A program made the position numbers and the translations under genes. The notes under the pieces were generated by a model. It was given only the letters and a program-made list of their open reading frames with translations. It made no database searches and was not told the origin of the DNA. From positions 248,001-312,000 of the forward strand of contig JAQFVV010006222.1 of NCBI GenBank assembly GCA_028023455.1: DNA of 64,000 nucleotides, read 5' to 3'. This stretch comes from Epiperipatus broadwayi. Lineage: Eukaryota; Onychophora; Udeonychophora; Euonychophora; Peripatidae. Positions 62,509 to 64,000 of the stretch are shown in pieces (positions within the stretch are counted from its first letter, which is position 1; every line of letters begins with the position of its first letter).

Positions 62509-63183
62509 ACAATAACATCAAGCAATCCTTCACTTATATATCAACAATTAGAACTAAAATCACAACAATCTCATTTAAAAGATAAAGTGAAAACAAATAA
62601 GCTACATTATAAGGAAAATCAAGAAACCTTGCACAGTAGATTTGAAGATGGGACAAATGCAGGTGAAGCTAGAGATACAGCCAAAAAGATAAAGAAACAA
62701 TCAGCACAGGCAGAACTGACCAACTCTGAATCAATACAATCTGAAGAATCTGAAGGCACATTAGAAGAAATAGGTCAATTAAAAGAAGCTAACATGTTCA
62801 GTGATATAGAACTAAGTGAGAATGGTTCAACTCAGATGGGTAAAATGACACAAGGTGCAAGTTTCAAGAGGAAAAATAAGAATGGCTCTGGCTCACAAAC
62901 TGATGAGAATAGTGTTGTGGGCTCAAACATTGAGTTGTGTGGTGAGCAAGAAAAGAAAACTGAGGGTGTCCCAAGGAGAAAGAGAAAAAGAAAAAGAAGT
63001 CAGAAGAAATTTGCTCAATAGGAGTCAGGGGATGAGATGGAAACTAAATCAGAAGGTCAGATAGTGAATGACTCAGAGGTAATGGAACATGATATTTTAG
63101 CTCATCCCATGATCTTCAAATGTATTGTTGAATCTAAAGGGGCATGTATGTAGCAACAGCGAAATAGGGCAGATAATTTCAGA

Positions 63184-63410
63184 AGAGGCAGATAATCCAG
63201 AGGAAAAAATCAATAACATAGAAGAGCAATGGAATGATGAGGTTTGTAGCGACAGGTCTGGAAGCAGGCAAGGTGAAGTAGTGCAGGGTATCGTAGAAAA
63301 GTCTGATAATCCAGTCGAAGAACTTGATAATGTAGAAGAGCAATGGAGCAATGAGGCTCATAGTGACAGTTCTGGAAGCGAGGAAGTAGATGGCTATCCA
63401 AAGGAAATGC
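63184..63410 (+). repeat. 114 bp in-frame repeat coding a 38-residue acidic unit
   Basis: 'gataatccag' recurs at 63190 and 63304. The two units encode 'ADNPEEKINNIEEQWNDE' and 'SDNPVEELDNVEEQWSNE', each followed by a Ser-rich 'SDRSGS'/'SDSSGS' segment. The period of 114 bases keeps the frame, so the acidic tail grew by internal duplication while coding. Confidence 0.8.
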
Positions 63411-63796
63411 AGCAACAAATTAGTACTAGTCCTGGGTGTACTGATGAAACAGAAGAAATCACAGATGATGAAGAAATAAGCTCACAAAAGGAAAATTTTG
63501 AAGAAAACTCCGAACAGGAAAGCAATAGAAATTCAGAAACGGATTAAAGTATGAATTCCATAAATGCAGTTTATACAAAGACATTGCAACATAGATGAAG
63601 TTTTAAGGATCTGTGAATTAAAGAACTTGGCAATTCAAAGACTCTTATGAATCAATGGAGAAGACTAGGGTTATTGACTGTAGTATGATCTAAAGATTCC
63701 TTTTAAACAAATGTATTTACATTATGTAGTGGGTGATCAGTCACCTGCATTTTTTTTTCCTTAATAAAAAAAAAAAAGATAATTAAAAAAAAAAAA

Positions 63797-64000
63797 GCTA
63801 TCATTTTTGTATCATGGTTTATTAATGGCAGAATTATTTCCTAATAAGCCTAAAAGGAAGGTTTAATTATTTTTAATTGGTTACTTTAACAATTTTTTAA
63901 AGATTTAATGTAAATTAAATAAAAGATTTTAATATTGCATAAACAAATTTGATAAATGTGCCCAACCTGAAAAGCTGCCATTTTTGTATTATGGTTCATT
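63797..64000 (+). repeat. 177 bp tandem repeat at the window edge (leader copy right of the ORF1 element)
   Basis: 'gctatcatttttgtatcatgg' at 63797 recurs as 'gctgccatttttgtattatgg' at 63974, period 177. The unit contains the leader block also found at 60533-60650. Tandem units upstream of a LINE coding region would be 5'-UTR promoter monomers. Only 1.15 units are visible before the window ends. Confidence 0.7.

Larger units (their letters stand above)
60849..63547 (+). pseudogene. Retrotransposon ORF1 (gag-like, zinc-knuckle) protein, lightly damaged
   Basis: A ~900-residue protein can be followed with few lesions: an in-frame stop at 61362-61364, frame changes near 61.89 and 62.37 kb, a stop at 63019-63021 and a further frame change near 63.12 kb. 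The ATG at 60849 has a good Kozak context (A at -3, G at +4). Order: a lysine-rich, low-complexity N-terminus; an RRM-like domain (about 61.93-62.37 kb, 'VYYHPNKKYVTLEFENT'); a CCHC knuckle 'CYGCGDTGHLIRAC' (62413-62454) and a second 'CTECGESYSGFHKC' (62467-62508); a basic patch 'RRKRKRKRSQKK'; and an acidic Ser/Glu tail. Such ORF1 proteins bind element RNA. The length exceeds that of typical LINE ORF1 proteins. A domesticated gene is less likely given the stops and shifts. Confidence 0.75.
60533..63795 (+). mobile_element. ORF1-only non-LTR-type retroelement (candidate half-LINE)
   Basis: A ~3.3 kb unit comprises a ~120-base leader block (60533-60650), a ~200-base leader, one gag-like coding region (60849-63547) and a ~215-base 3' region with AATAAA and two poly(A) runs (63763-63796). 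No reverse transcriptase or endonuclease follows before the poly(A). A second copy of the leader block occurs right after the poly(A) (63845-63965). This structure fits an ORF1-only (HAL1-like) derivative of a two-ORF LINE, possibly in head-to-tail tandem with another copy that starts at the window edge. The left boundary is inferred from where the repeat similarity stops. Confidence 0.55.

Overview
The window is non-coding, repeat-dominated DNA from an animal nuclear genome. It is extremely AT-rich, carries long (TA)n, (GA)n and (CA/TG)n microsatellites, and holds several classes of metazoan transposable element: LINEs of at least three kinds, a Penelope-like element, pogo/CENP-B-like DNA transposons, tRNA-like SINEs and hairpin MITEs. 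This mix suggests an invertebrate (arthropod, mollusc or similar). The species cannot be fixed from the sequence. I found no host protein gene, rRNA or intact tRNA that I can defend, and no bacterial feature; the window is intergenic DNA or part of a very large intron.

Layout, left half. 0-3.6 kb is AT-rich DNA with a diverged SINE and a ~280 bp hairpin repeat (2.87-3.15 kb). 3.6-4.5 kb is a DNA transposon with terminal inverted repeats and TA target duplication. 5.9-8.4 kb is a distinct CpG-bearing segment between TA microsatellites. 12.66 kb has a tRNA-like sequence next to a 101 bp duplication. 13.94-14.08 kb is a near-perfect 64 bp-arm palindrome. 19.6-22.4 kb is a 5'-truncated LINE on the minus strand. 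23.65-25.9 kb is a cluster of four SINE copies in both orientations. 29.55-30.71 kb is a second, inverted copy of the 3.6 kb transposon that keeps more of a transposase remnant.

Layout, right half. 32.03-32.38 kb is an RTE-type LINE 3' end. 37.57 and 44.04 kb share an undescribed repeat in opposite orientation. 38.2-38.6 and 42.66-43.85 kb are minisatellites, the second a chain of four different arrays. 45.4-47.2 kb is a second copy of the 19.6 kb LINE on the plus strand. 49.8-55 kb has further decayed RTE and other LINE fragments (minus). 57.6-59.6 kb is a decayed Penelope-like reverse transcriptase. 60.5-63.8 kb is the most coding-like stretch: a nearly readable retrotransposon ORF1 (gag-like protein with two zinc knuckles) flanked by direct copies of one sequence and followed by poly(A).

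Nothing here forms a pathway. The common thread is retrotransposition and DNA transposition in an AT-rich genome: 5'-truncated LINEs with simple-sequence or A-rich 3' tails, TA-flanked elements, and many elements abutting TA microsatellites. The strongest lead for something undescribed is the ORF1-only element at the right edge; the second is the pair of TA-flanked pogo-like elements.
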